From positions 1 through 64,000 of the forward strand of contig CAWIOM010000010.1 in the NCBI GenBank assembly GCA_963837735.1: a stretch of 64,000 nt of DNA, read 5' to 3'. Below, piece after piece: positions 9,179-17,656 of this stretch (position 1 is the first letter of the stretch; each line of letters opens with the position of its first letter). The stretch is from VRUE01 sp963837735 (GTDB taxonomy: Bacteria; Actinomycetota; Thermoleophilia; Solirubrobacterales; 70-9). The notes beneath the pieces were generated by a model. It searched no databases and was not told where the DNA came from. It saw only the letters and a list, made by a program, of their open reading frames with translations. The position numbers and the translations under genes are program-made.

Positions 9179-10382
9179 TTAAAGCGATTTGAATCGCGCC
9201 GCATCCTCGGAGCCGCCCGTCGCGTCTCCCTCGCTGTAGGAATGGGCGCCGGTGCCGGCCAGGGTGCCGCCGTCGACTATCAGGTACTCCTCGCGGATCG
9301 GCAGCCCTCCGAACCAGCACTCGAGGATCTCGCGGGTGCCCGCCGCATAGCGGGCCTGGGCCGAGAGGCTCGTGCCCGATGTGTGCGGGGTCATCCCGTG
9401 GTGGGGCATCGTCCGCCAGGGGTGGTCGCCGGGCGCCGGCTGCGGGAACCAGACGTCGCCGGCGTAGCCGGCGAGCTGCCCGCTCTCGCAGGCCCGGGCG
9501 ACCGCGTCGCGGTCGCAGATCTTGCCGCGCGCCGTGTTGATCAGGTAGGCGCCGCGCTTCATCCGCCCGAGCATCTCCTCGTCGAAGAGGCCCTCGGTCT
9601 GCGGATGCAGCGGCGCGTTGATCGTCACCACGTCGCACACCCCGACCATCTCCGCGGCGCTTTCATGGAAGGTCGCGCCGAGCCCCGCCTCGACCTCCGG
9701 CGGCAGCCGGTGGCGGTCGGTGTAGTGAAGGCCGACGTCGAAGGGCTTCAGGCGGCGCAGGACCGCCGAGCCGATCCTGCCCGCGGCGACGCTGCCGACC
9801 TGCATCCCCTCGAGGTCGTAGGAGCGCGAGACGCAGTCGGCGATGTTCCAGCCGCCGTCGAGCACGACCTGGTGAGAGGGGATGTAGTTGCGGACCAGGG
9901 CGAGGATCATCATCACGACGTGCTCGGCGACGCTGATGCTGTTCGAGTAGGTGACCTCGGCGACCGTGAGGCCGTGCTCCATGGCCGCCCCCAGGTCGAC
10001 GTGGTCGGAGCCGATCCCCGCGGTCAGCGCCAGCTTCAGGTTCGGCGCCTTTGCGATCCGCTCGGCTGTCAGGTAGGCGGGCCAAAACGGTTGCGAGATG
10101 ACGATCTCGGCCTCGGGCAGCTCACGCTCGAAGACCGAGTCGGGGCCGTCCTTGTCGGAGGTGACGATCAATCTTGTGCCCGAGGCCCTCGAGAAACTCG
10201 CGCAGGCCGAGCTCGCCGGAGACGCTGCCGACGAGCTCGCCGGGCTCGAATCCGAGCCCTTCGGGGGTCGGCGCCCTCTGGCCGTCGGGATAGCCCTCGA
10301 TCTCCGGCACCCGATCGCGCGCGTATGCGGGCGGGAAGCCGTCGACCGGGTCGTCGTAGAGGACGCAGAGAACGTTGGCCAT
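9179..10382 (-). CDS. fdh: NAD-dependent formate dehydrogenase, one frameshift
   Basis: Oxidises formate to CO2 with NAD+ in the cytoplasm. The protein follows bacterial NAD-FDH almost colinearly: N-terminal VLCVLYDDPVDG, LGSVSGELGLR, then KDGPDSVFERELP, SQPFWPAYLT (formate pocket), GIGSDHVDL, the NAD-binding GSVAAGRIGSAVLRR, NTARGK with the catalytic Arg, GDVWFPQPAP, and HHGMTPHTSGT with the catalytic His. Length after correction is about 400 residues, as in the Pseudomonas enzyme. The first 70 residues are in another frame: an extra A near 10173-10176 (after GLGHK) breaks the frame. The ATG at 10380-10382 gives the family's normal N-terminus. One NAD-motif oddity is Ala-Ala where many enzymes have Ala-Gly or Ala-Ala-Gly; still typical of FDH. 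Confidence 0.93.
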
Positions 10383-10453
10383 GCGCAGATGATCCTCTCT
10401 TACGATGCGGCGGGCGGTCAAGAGCGCCACTCCGAGATCAACCGCGGTCCCGT

Positions 10454-10481
10454 TTGACACCGACCTCCGTCGGAGTAGTGT
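10454..10481 (+). promoter_or_regulatory. Predicted promoter of the RCC1-repeat protein gene
   Basis: TTGACA at 10454-10459, a 16-base spacer and TAGTGT at 10476-10481, followed by a leader of about 45 bases with an AAGAAAAAGAAAGG purine stretch before ATG 10534. It is the only strong housekeeping-type -35/-10 pair seen in the divergent gap between this gene and formate dehydrogenase (10383-10533). Confidence 0.55.
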
Positions 10482-10533
10482 GCGCCCCCTGTTGGGATCG
10501 GGACAGGTCGAAGAAAAAGAAAGGCCGAAGTAG

Positions 10534-12341
10534 ATGAAGGTGTCCGTGAAGTCAGTCGGTTCGATGCTGAGCCTCGTCTGCGTCGGCGCGTTGGCCTTCA
10601 GCGCCTCCGCGCACGCGGTGGGGGGAACGGTCTCGGGATGGGGCCTGAACGACTCCGCGCAGATTGCGCCGCCCGTGAGCAAAGAATTGACGACCGCGAC
10701 GCCGGTCGGTGGGCTCTCCGATGTGACCCAGGTGGCCGCGGGCGCCTGACCACACGCTTGCGGTGATCTCGGATGGCACCGCCAAGTCGTGGGGTTACAA
10801 CTTCGAAGGCCAGCTCGGCAACGGCACGACGACCGACAATCCGGTGCCGTCGGCGATTCCCGGCCTCTCGAACGTCGTCGCTGTTGCCGCGGGCGACTAC
10901 CACAGCCTCGCTCTGCTCTCCAACGGCACCGTGATGGCATGGGGGGAAAACGGGGCGGGCCAGCTCGGGATCGGCGATCACACCGGTCCGGAAATCTGCA
11001 GCACCTACCCTTGCAGCAGGACTCCGCTGATCGTGCCCGGCATCTCGAACGCGATCGCGATCTCCGCCTCCGGCGACACCAACATGGCCCTTCTCGCCGA
11101 CGGCACGGTAATGGCCTGGGGCAATGACTACCACGGACAGCTGGGGGACGGCGTCGGAGTCGAATCCGGTTGCGAATGCATCGATCATCCGGTGCCCGTC
11201 GCCGGGGTTTCGAACGCGTTCGCCATCTCGTCGGGCGACTACGGTGCCCTGGCTCTGCTCGCCGACGGGACGGTCAGGAGCTGGGGCTACAACTACTACG
11301 GTGAGGCAGGCGACGGCACGACGAAGACGGTCGACCCCACCGATTGCTACTGCGTCGGCGCAGCGACGCCAACCGGGCTTTCCGGAGTCAAATCAATCGC
11401 GACGGCCGGATACCACCGGTTGGCGCTGCAGGCCGGCGGCGCCCAGGCCTGGGGATACAACGCCGAGGGTGAGCTCGGCAACGGCAGGACCGTGACGACC
11501 GGCTGCGAATGCGTCCCGGCTCCGGGGTCGGTGATCGGTCTTTCCTCACCGGAGTCGATAGCCGCCGCGCGCTACTTCAGCCTGGCGCTGCTCTCCGATG
11601 GGACCGTGCGCTCTTGGGGCTACAGCTACCACGGGGAGCTCGGCGATGGGGCGGTCGTCGAACGCTCGACGCCGGGACCGGTGAGCGGTCTGAGCGGCGC
11701 GAGCGCCGTCGCCGCCGGCTACGAGACCGGCTTCGCCATCACCGGCCCGTCCCAGACACTCACCGTCGCCATGGCGGGTGCGGGGTCGGGCGCGGTCGGC
11801 GCCGATGGCGTGGTCTGCCCGGCGGTCAACTGCACGGCCAGGGTCCCCCAGGGCCAGGTCAAGAGCCTCCGCGCCTCCCCAACCTCCGGCGGCTTCGCCG
11901 GCTTCTCGGGCCCGTGCACGGGAACCGGAAGCTGCCCGGTGACCATGGGCGCCGATCAGACGGTGACCGCGACCTTTGGCGTCCCCAAGGGCACCGCGAT
12001 CACCAAGGCCGAGATCAAATCCAAGAAGAAGAAGGCCAGCTTCTCCTTCTCGGCCCCGGGAGCGATCACCGGATACGAATGCAAACTGGTGAGGCCCAAG
12101 CCCAAGAGGCACAGGAAGGGCAAGGCCAAGGGCCACAAGCGTCGGGTCCTGGCCAAGAAGAGGAAAGAAGCCGGCCAAGTTCACCGCCTGCACCGGCCCC
12201 GCCAAATACAAGAACCTGAAGCCGGGCGGGTACGCCTTCAGCGTTCGGGCCCTCGACATTCTCGGTGCCGACGCGAAGCCGGCCGTGAAGAGGTTCACGA
12301 TCAAGAAGCCGAAGCCCAGGAAGAGGAAGAAGAAGCGCTAG
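10534..12341 (+). CDS. Secreted RCC1-repeat beta-propeller protein with basic Ig-like tail, two frameshifts
   Basis: An exported protein: signal peptide (LSLVCVGALAFSASAHA), then about seven RCC1-type repeats (for example SWGYNFEGQLGNGT, AWGNDYHGQLGDG, SWGYNYYGEAGDGT, SWGYSYHGELGDG) forming a beta-propeller. Next come a Cys-containing bacterial repeat (CPAVNCTARVPQG, GPCTGTGSCPVTM), a Lys-rich stretch, and an Ig-like domain ending LKPGGYAFSVRALD with a K/R-rich tail. Two extra bases interrupt it: a T near 10748 making GCC-TGA, and a G in AGGAAAGAAG near 12163-12168. The corrected product has about 601 residues. Role unknown; propellers of this kind usually bind proteins or glycans outside the cell. 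Its TAG overlaps the stop of the convergent gene in a shared CTAG. Confidence 0.85.
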
Positions 12342-13252
12342 TCCTCGCCGAGCGCGTCGGGCCCCGGTCCCTCGGTGCCGCAGAAGGGAATCCAGCGCCC
12401 GGATGAGAAGGCCATCGATTCGGGGTGGACCCCGGCGACCAGCTTCGGCAGCGTCGCATCGAGCTCCTCGAAGAGGGCCCGGACCAGGGTCTCGGCCGTC
12501 GCTTTGGATCCGAAGGCCAGCTTCGCGGCCGCGTCGAGCGCCTGCTCCTGGGTCAGCTCGGGGGCGCGCCGGGCGCTCGCCGGGACCGCGGCCAGGGCGA
12601 CCGGCTCGCCACCGACGCAGAGAGCGCCGAAGCGATTGACGAAGACGAGCACCTCTTCGAAAGCGGCCCCGCCCTCGTCGACCTCGAACCGGGTCTCGAG
12701 GCTGCCCAGCCTGTAGCTGAGCTCCGACCAGGCGAGCTGGGTGAACTGGGCGGGAGTGACCCACAGGACGGCGACGCGGACGGCGGTCCCCGGGCTTGGG
12801 AACAGGGTCGCGGGCAACGACCCGTAGAGGGCCGGCTGGGCCGCGAAGCCGACGTCGAAATCGTGCAGCCGGCCGGCGAGGACCAGCACCGAGCGGTCCT
12901 CTTCGCCGGGGAAATGCGCGAACTTGCGCTCGAGGACGGCGGGGGCGCCGTTGGAGCCGATTGCCACCAGAGGCCGCCTCTGGTCGCCCGCCGCCGAGAA
13001 CTCGGCGATCGTCCCGTTGCGCTCGGCGGGGCTCATCCGCTCGAGCGGGTCGATGCCCGCCGGCGTCAGCCGGTAGGAGCCCGTAGGCCGCTCCCACGGA
13101 TAGCCGAGGGCCCGCGCCAGCGCCTCCCGCTCGAAGGGCCGCGGAGGCGCCCCGACCACGATGCCGCGGACGTACTCCCCGAATTCCGCGTCGGTCATCG
13201 CCAGCCTCTCGAGCAGCTCGGGGTCGGTGATCGGCACCTCGACACCGGTCAC
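12338..13252 (-). CDS. Hypothetical protein, weakly gamma-glutamylcyclotransferase-like
   Basis: A 304-residue soluble protein with no signal peptide. The middle part (VAIGSNGAPAVLERKF, then HDFDVGF, PATLFPSPGT, VAVLWVTPAQF, SELSYRLG) loosely recalls the GSN start and strand order of gamma-glutamylcyclotransferase-fold proteins, but the usual catalytic Glu cannot be confirmed. The C-terminal part is helical and ends SGRWIPFCGTEG. I do not assign an activity. It is convergent with the RCC1 protein gene, sharing a CTAG for both stops, and stands alone among secreted-protein genes. Confidence 0.75.
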   Translation of the reverse strand: MTGVEVPITDPELLERLAMTDAEFGEYVRGIVVGAPPRPFEREALARALGYPWERPTGSYRLTPAGIDPLERMSPAERNGTIAEFSAAGDQRRPLVAIGSNGAPAVLERKFAHFPGEEDRSVLVLAGRLHDFDVGFAAQPALYGSLPATLFPSPGTAVRVAVLWVTPAQFTQLAWSELSYRLGSLETRFEVDEGGAAFEEVLVFVNRFGALCVGGEPVALAAVPASARRAPELTQEQALDAAAKLAFGSKATAETLVRALFEELDATLPKLVAGVHPESMAFSSGRWIPFCGTEGPGPDALGED

Positions 13253-13280
13253 GCGCCGACTCCTGGCCGCCGCTGGAGGC

Positions 13281-13613
13281 TCAGCAGTGCCAGCGGCCGA
13301 GCCCGGTGACCGGCTTGCGGCGGCTCACCGGGTCGAGCGTCACCCGGATCAGGCGGTTGCACGAGTAGCGCCCCTGCTGTCGCGTGTCTCGTTCGTCGAG
13401 GATCCGACAGACGACGACCCGGCGGCTTTGGCGATTGCAGTTGAGGACGCCGTGGCGGACGCAGTTGCGGTCGCGGGCGCAGGTGCGCTCGGCGAACTTC
13501 GCCGAGCGCTCGGCGGCCTTCGGGACCCGAAGCTTCGGCTTCGATCCCGCGAGCGCCGGGGTCGCAAGGGCGAGGAGGGCGGCGCCGAGCCCGAGGGCGG
13601 TGATGAGGCTACG
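13281..13613 (-). CDS. Small secreted Cys-rich protein, start codon not visible
   Basis: An open frame of about 110 codons starts with a clear signal peptide (SLITALGLGAALLALATPALA, cleaved after the last Ala). A basic mature part follows with six cysteines (RTCARDRNCVRHG, LNCNRQ, VVCRIL, YSCNRL, WHC at the C-terminus). No ATG, GTG or TTG precedes the signal peptide in frame, so the start is lost, non-standard or hidden by a sequence error. The reading begins within the last codons of the upstream secreted protein gene, suggesting translational coupling. The even Cys count suggests disulfides in an exported product. Family not recognised. Confidence 0.55.
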   Translation of the reverse strand, partial: RSLITALGLGAALLALATPALAGSKPKLRVPKAAERSAKFAERTCARDRNCVRHGVLNCNRQSRRVVVCRILDERDTRQQGRYSCNRLIRVTLDPVSRRKPVTGLGRWHC

Positions 13614-14838
13614 GGAGGCGACCGCCGACCACCTTTGCGATGTAGCTGTCTCCGGCCTCCAGGAGGATCGTCTTCTGCTTGAAGAAGTCGCGGACTGCGA
13701 CCGTCCCCCGTTTCACCTTGAAGATCGTCGAGCCGTCGCAGCGGTCGGCCACCAGCCAGATCGTCCCGCGCACGGTGCCGGCGCCATGGCTGCCGACGGT
13801 CTTGTAGTTGCCCGAGCCGCTGCCCCAGAGCTTGCGGCCGCCCCCGTGCCGGCGGGCCCGCTTGTGGACGCGGCGGCCCCTGCCCGACTTCCGGCGCTCG
13901 CACCTCAGCCCGCCGACAAGGTTGAGCACCGCCTTCTGGTTGTCGCCGTGCTTCTGGTAGGCCCGGAACCTCCCGCCCCAGAACTGGGCGGTCTGCGTTT
14001 CCCTGCTGCTGCCTTTCGAAGCCGTCAGAGCGACCGTCCCGTGCGTCGTGTCGATCTGACAGTTGAGCGTCACCTGTTCGGGTTTCGTCAACTTGCTGAA
14101 CTCCTCGTCGTCCTTGCATTTTGTCGACGTGGTCCCGTTGACCGGCTCCAGGTTGAAGGTCTCTCCGGCGGTCGGCGCCGGCAGGCCCCCCGTCCTCAGG
14201 CCGACCGGGTCGGAGAAGGTTCCGTCGGTGCCGGCGTCGTTGTAGGCGGCGACCCGGAATACGTAGTCGGTGGCCGATTCGAGCCCGGTAATCGTCGCGG
14301 AGATATCGGTCGGTGCGGTCGCCGCCGGCAGCGCCTGCAGCTCGGTGTAGCCGACGCTCGTCGGGTCCGCGGCGGGCCAGTATTCGAACCAGGTGTTGGT
14401 GGCGAGGTTCCTGGGGTCGACGGAGGCGGTCAGATCCGCGCTTGCCGGGGTGACCGCGGCGGCGGCGTTCGCGATGACGGGCGTGCCGCCGACGACGAGG
14501 GTCAGGTCTCGCGAGACATCGCTGCCGTCGCTGGCGGCGGTCACGGTGAACTGGGAGGTCCCCAGCTCTGCGGGGACGCCCGCGAGCAGGCCGGCTTCGG
14601 TGAGTGAGATCCCGGCCGGGAGCTGACCCTCGCTGACGGAGAACACGACGCCCGGTCCCTGCTGGGTGGATTCGAACTGGTAGGAGAACGGCTCCCCGAT
14701 CTGGGCCAGAGGCAGCTCCGCGTCGACGAGCTGATGTCGTGGCTGGGGGCCGCCCGTAGCTGCCTGGGCAGCGACCGTGACGCAGGTTGAGATGACCAGG
14801 ACGGCGATCGCGAGTAACCTCGCATTGCGGGCAACCAT
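13609..14838 (-). CDS. Secreted protein with Ig-like and FN3 domains and a novel C-terminal domain
   Basis: A 409-residue exported protein. A signal peptide (LLAIAVLVISTCVTVAAQA) is followed by a putative Ig-type domain (YQFESTQQG, LPAGISLTEAGLLAGVP) at about 45-115 and a fibronectin-III-like domain (ITGLESATDYVFRVAAYN) at about 125-220. A C-terminal domain of about 170 residues contains KLWGSGSGNYKT, GTVRGTIW and FKVKRGTVAVRDF. This last domain recurs in the NHL-repeat protein encoded at 24020-25507 and faintly recalls FecR-type domains (a strand-rich repeat with AGDSYIA). Function unknown; probably cell-surface binding. A TAGTGT hexamer six bases before the ATG indicates a leaderless transcript, divergent from the DUF2855 gene only 30 bases away. 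Confidence 0.88.
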   Translation of the reverse strand: MVARNARLLAIAVLVISTCVTVAAQAATGGPQPRHQLVDAELPLAQIGEPFSYQFESTQQGPGVVFSVSEGQLPAGISLTEAGLLAGVPAELGTSQFTVTAASDGSDVSRDLTLVVGGTPVIANAAAAVTPASADLTASVDPRNLATNTWFEYWPAADPTSVGYTELQALPAATAPTDISATITGLESATDYVFRVAAYNDAGTDGTFSDPVGLRTGGLPAPTAGETFNLEPVNGTTSTKCKDDEEFSKLTKPEQVTLNCQIDTTHGTVALTASKGSSRETQTAQFWGGRFRAYQKHGDNQKAVLNLVGGLRCERRKSGRGRRVHKRARRHGGGRKLWGSGSGNYKTVGSHGAGTVRGTIWLVADRCDGSTIFKVKRGTVAVRDFFKQKTILLEAGDSYIAKVVGGRLP

Positions 14839-14844
14839 CAGCAG

Positions 14845-14859
14845 ACACTAACGTAGATT
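14845..14859. promoter_or_regulatory. Compact divergent promoter region
   Basis: The 30-base gap between two divergent genes holds TAGTGT on the minus strand (14845-14850, six bases before the ATG of the secreted protein) and TAGATT on the plus strand (14854-14859, nine bases before ATG 14869). The -10 boxes are nearly back to back. Confidence 0.45.
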
Positions 14860-14868
14860 TTGTTGACC

Positions 14869-15942
14869 ATGACCGACTTCGTCGTCAAAAAGGATGATTT
14901 CCGGGACTCCAGGGTCGCCGAAAGTGAGGTCGCAGACCTCGAAAAGGGCCAGGCGCTGCTCCGGGTCGCGTCCTTCGGCATGACCTCGAACAACGTCACC
15001 TACGCCGTCTTCGGCGAGGCGATGTCGTACTGGAGCTTCTTCCCGACCGCCGAGGAGGGCTGGGGGAAGGTGCCGACCTGGGGCTTTGCAGAGGTCGAGC
15101 GGAGCGAGGCCGAGGGGGTCGAGCCCGGCACCCGTCTCTACGGGTACCTGCCGTCCTCGTCTCACCTCGTGGTGACGCCGGCCGACGCCGGCGGCTCCGG
15201 CTTCGTCGACGCCTCTCCCCACAAAGCGGCGCTGCCCTCCGCCTATCACCGGTACCTGGCGATCGACGCCGACCCGTTCTACCGGGCCGAGACGGAGGCG
15301 ACCCAGATGTTGCTGCGGCCGCTCTTCTTCACCTCCTTCCTGATCGACGACCAGCTCGACGACGAGGGCCTGGCGACCCGCGGCCCGGTCCTCATCTCCA
15401 GCGCCTCGAGCAAGACCTCGATCGCCGCCGCCTTCCTTCTTGCCCAGCGCGAGGACGTCGAGCTGATCGGCCTCACCTCGGCCGGCAACACGGAGTTCGT
15501 CGAAGGCCTGGGGATCTACGAGCGCGCGGTCTCCTACGACGCGGTCGACTCGCTCGAGCTGGGCCCGGCCACCTACGTCGACGTTTCCGGCGACGGTGAG
15601 GTCCGCCGGGCGGTCCATTCCCACTTCGGCGACGAGCTGGTCCACAGCATGGCCGTCGGCGCCACCCACTGGGAGGAGATCGGGGCGGGGGCCGGCGAGC
15701 TGCCCGGGCCTGCTCCAGCGTTCTTCTTCGCCCCGGACCGTGTCACCAAGCGCTCCGAGGACTGGGGTCAGGCCGGGCTCCAGGGCCGAGTCGCCGACGC
15801 CTGGCACCCCTTCTGCGAGTGGATCGACGACTGGCTGGAGCCGATCGAAGGCGAGGGCTTCGAGGCCGTGCAGGATGCCTGGCTTGAAGTGCTCGAGGGC
15901 AAGGTCGACCCGAAAACCGCCCACGTGCTCAGCCTGGGCTGA
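14869..15942 (+). CDS. DUF2855 family protein
   Basis: A 357-residue protein matching the DUF2855 family, which looks like a divergent medium-chain dehydrogenase fold without zinc ligands. Features: MTSNNVTYAVFGE near residue 40, WGFAEVERSEAEGVEPGTRLYGY (the GroES-like half), then LISSASSKTSIAAAFLL where the nucleotide-binding turn of MDR enzymes would be, and HVLSLG at the end. The reaction is unknown; NAD(P) binding is inferred from the fold only. ATG 14869 is preferred over the in-frame TTGs at 14860 and 14863. It is divergent from a secreted protein gene and convergent with the M55 peptidase gene. Confidence 0.88.
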   Translation: MTDFVVKKDDFRDSRVAESEVADLEKGQALLRVASFGMTSNNVTYAVFGEAMSYWSFFPTAEEGWGKVPTWGFAEVERSEAEGVEPGTRLYGYLPSSSHLVVTPADAGGSGFVDASPHKAALPSAYHRYLAIDADPFYRAETEATQMLLRPLFFTSFLIDDQLDDEGLATRGPVLISSASSKTSIAAAFLLAQREDVELIGLTSAGNTEFVEGLGIYERAVSYDAVDSLELGPATYVDVSGDGEVRRAVHSHFGDELVHSMAVGATHWEEIGAGAGELPGPAPAFFFAPDRVTKRSEDWGQAGLQGRVADAWHPFCEWIDDWLEPIEGEGFEAVQDAWLEVLEGKVDPKTAHVLSLG

Positions 15943-15963
15943 GAATCTGGGCCGGGCAGCGGC

Positions 15964-16878
15964 TCAACTGGCCAGCCAGCGCTTCTCCTTGGAGCGGATC
16001 GTCGGGGTCGCCACCAGGCTGCCGATACGGCGGCGCGCCGCCTTCAGGCGCGAGTCGTGGCCGGCGGGCAGCAGTGCCGCGAGCTGGCGGTACTCGCGGG
16101 CGACCCGGCTCTCTCTGAAGATCGCGGCGAAGGTCGCGAGCAGCTCGTCCTCGCCGGCGACCGTCGTCCGCGCGATCTCCTCGCCGGCGACCGAGACGCG
16201 CAGCTCGGCCGGGTAGGAGCGCTTCGGCGGCGGCTGGACCGGGCCGGAGAGCGCCGCGCCGACCGCCTCGGCGAGCTTCTCGTGGGCCTCGGCGGCGCCG
16301 ATCGACGTCGCCCGCGGCCGCCCCCGTCCCTCCTTGACCGGCACCAGGCGGGCGCCGCCGAGCTCGCCCTCGCTCATTTCCTCGAGCAGCCAGCGGTCGC
16401 CGGAGGCGGCAAGGATCGGCACGCCCTCGGCGGCGAGGCCCTGGGCGAAGAACTGGGTCTCGCTGAGCGAGTCGCCGTCGAGTTCGACCTCCATTTCCCA
16501 GATGAAGCTGTGCGAGGAGAAGCCCTGCGGGCTGGGGGTCTTCGCGTGGTGGCCGATCAGCACGGCCGCGTCCAGCGGGCCACCGCCGGCGGCCTTGGCG
16601 AAGGAGGGCGCCGCCTCGTTCAGGGCCAGGTCGGCGATCGGCCGCACCTCGACCCCCTCGGGCATCCGCTCGCGTTCGATGTTCGTCCCGACCATGTGCC
16701 AGTCGCCGACCGAGACCTGCTCGACGCCCCCGGCGCGCAGCGCCTCGACGACGGCGAGCACCTCGTCGGTCATCAGTCGCCGGCCGCGGGCGTAGGCCGC
16801 AGGGTGGGAGGGGAGGCACTCGCCGTAGTCCTCGATCCCGGCGATCCCCTCCATGTCGGCGGCGATCAGGACGTTCAC
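15964..16878 (-). CDS. M55 family D-aminopeptidase (DppA-like)
   Basis: A 304-residue zinc peptidase of family M55, which releases N-terminal D-amino acids or acts on gamma-D-glutamyl peptides. The start MNVLIAADMEGIAGI carries the Asp and Glu zinc ligands, GDWHMVGTN the first His region, VLIGHHAK the second His cluster, and SHSFIWEMEVELDG the substrate-side segment. The family's usual DAHG is replaced by GDWH, so the exact substrate may differ. The gene overlaps the enoyl-CoA hydratase gene by four bases (ATGA), so the two are translationally coupled, although no metabolic link is obvious. It lacks a signal peptide and should act in the cytosol, perhaps on peptidoglycan turnover peptides. 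Confidence 0.9.
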   Translation of the reverse strand: MNVLIAADMEGIAGIEDYGECLPSHPAAYARGRRLMTDEVLAVVEALRAGGVEQVSVGDWHMVGTNIERERMPEGVEVRPIADLALNEAAPSFAKAAGGGPLDAAVLIGHHAKTPSPQGFSSHSFIWEMEVELDGDSLSETQFFAQGLAAEGVPILAASGDRWLLEEMSEGELGGARLVPVKEGRGRPRATSIGAAEAHEKLAEAVGAALSGPVQPPPKRSYPAELRVSVAGEEIARTTVAGEDELLATFAAIFRESRVAREYRQLAALLPAGHDSRLKAARRRIGSLVATPTIRSKEKRWLAS

Positions 16879-17570
16879 GAAGCGTCCTGCTGGGCGAGTT
16901 CCGTTTCGATCGCCTCGCGCACCGCCGTCAGCGACCGCTCGCGGACGCGCAGCTTGGTCGCGGCGTGGGCCTCCATGTTCAGCCCGGCGAGCTCCCCGGC
17001 CACAGCCAGGCTCACGTCGCGCAGTTCCTCGACCGGAACCAGCCGATCGAGGAGGCCGGCAGGGACCGCATCTTCGGGGGAGTACATGTGGGCGGTCGTC
17101 AGCGAGCGATTGAAGTCTCGCGGGGTGAGCCGCTGGCGCGCCAGCTCGACCGCGTACAGCGGCACCGTGAGGCCGATCTTGACCTCGTTGAGGCCGAGCT
17201 TGTACGGCCCGGCGACGCCGATTCGCAGGTCGGCGGAGAGCAGCGGGAAGGTGCCGGCCGCGATCGCGTGCCCGGGACAGGCGACGACGATCGGGGTGGG
17301 AAAGGAGAGGATGCGCTCGGAGAGCCGGGCGCCGAGCGTCAGCATCTCGACGATCTCATCCGGCCGCTCCTGGAAGACCTTGAGGTCGAAGCCCGCCGAG
17401 AAGAACTTCTCGCGGCCGGTGAGGATGACCACGGCGCCGTCGCCCTCGGCGCGGTCGAGCGCCGCCATCACCGCCTTCAGCATCTCGATCGAGAAGGCGT
17501 TGGCCTTGCCGTCGTCCATCGCAATCGTCGCGATCCGCCCATCGAGCTCATAGGTCGCCAGTTCCGCCAT
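16875..17570 (-). CDS. Enoyl-CoA hydratase/isomerase family protein
   Basis: A 231-residue crotonase-fold protein. Oxyanion-hole motifs are visible: FFSAGFDLKVF (about 60-70) and PGHAIAAGTFPLLSADLRIG (about 95-115), followed by GLNEVKIGLTVP. The first crotonase catalytic Glu position is taken by a Thr/Phe-containing stretch (AAGTF), so hydratase activity is doubtful and an isomerase, hydrolase or thioesterase role is possible. ATG 17568-17570 is chosen for its GGGGAGG ribosome-binding site five bases upstream. It is coupled to the downstream M55 peptidase by a four-base overlap, and is divergent from the acyl-CoA carboxylase gene, which suggests a fatty or branched acyl-CoA pathway. Confidence 0.92.
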   Translation of the reverse strand: MAELATYELDGRIATIAMDDGKANAFSIEMLKAVMAALDRAEGDGAVVILTGREKFFSAGFDLKVFQERPDEIVEMLTLGARLSERILSFPTPIVVACPGHAIAAGTFPLLSADLRIGVAGPYKLGLNEVKIGLTVPLYAVELARQRLTPRDFNRSLTTAHMYSPEDAVPAGLLDRLVPVEELRDVSLAVAGELAGLNMEAHAATKLRVRERSLTAVREAIETELAQQDAS

Positions 17571-17656
17571 GTCCGCCTCCCCAGTTGCCTGCCGTATTCG
17601 GAAACATATGGTTCGGGAGGTGGGCGTGACCAATCACAGGCGAGTCGGGGTGGCCG

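Noticed and set aside
7058..10750. Programmed +1 frameshifting at TGACCAC sites (REC gene and RCC1 gene)
   Set aside because: The same heptamer at two stops is suggestive, but the other breaks have different contexts and no slippery or stimulatory element is seen.
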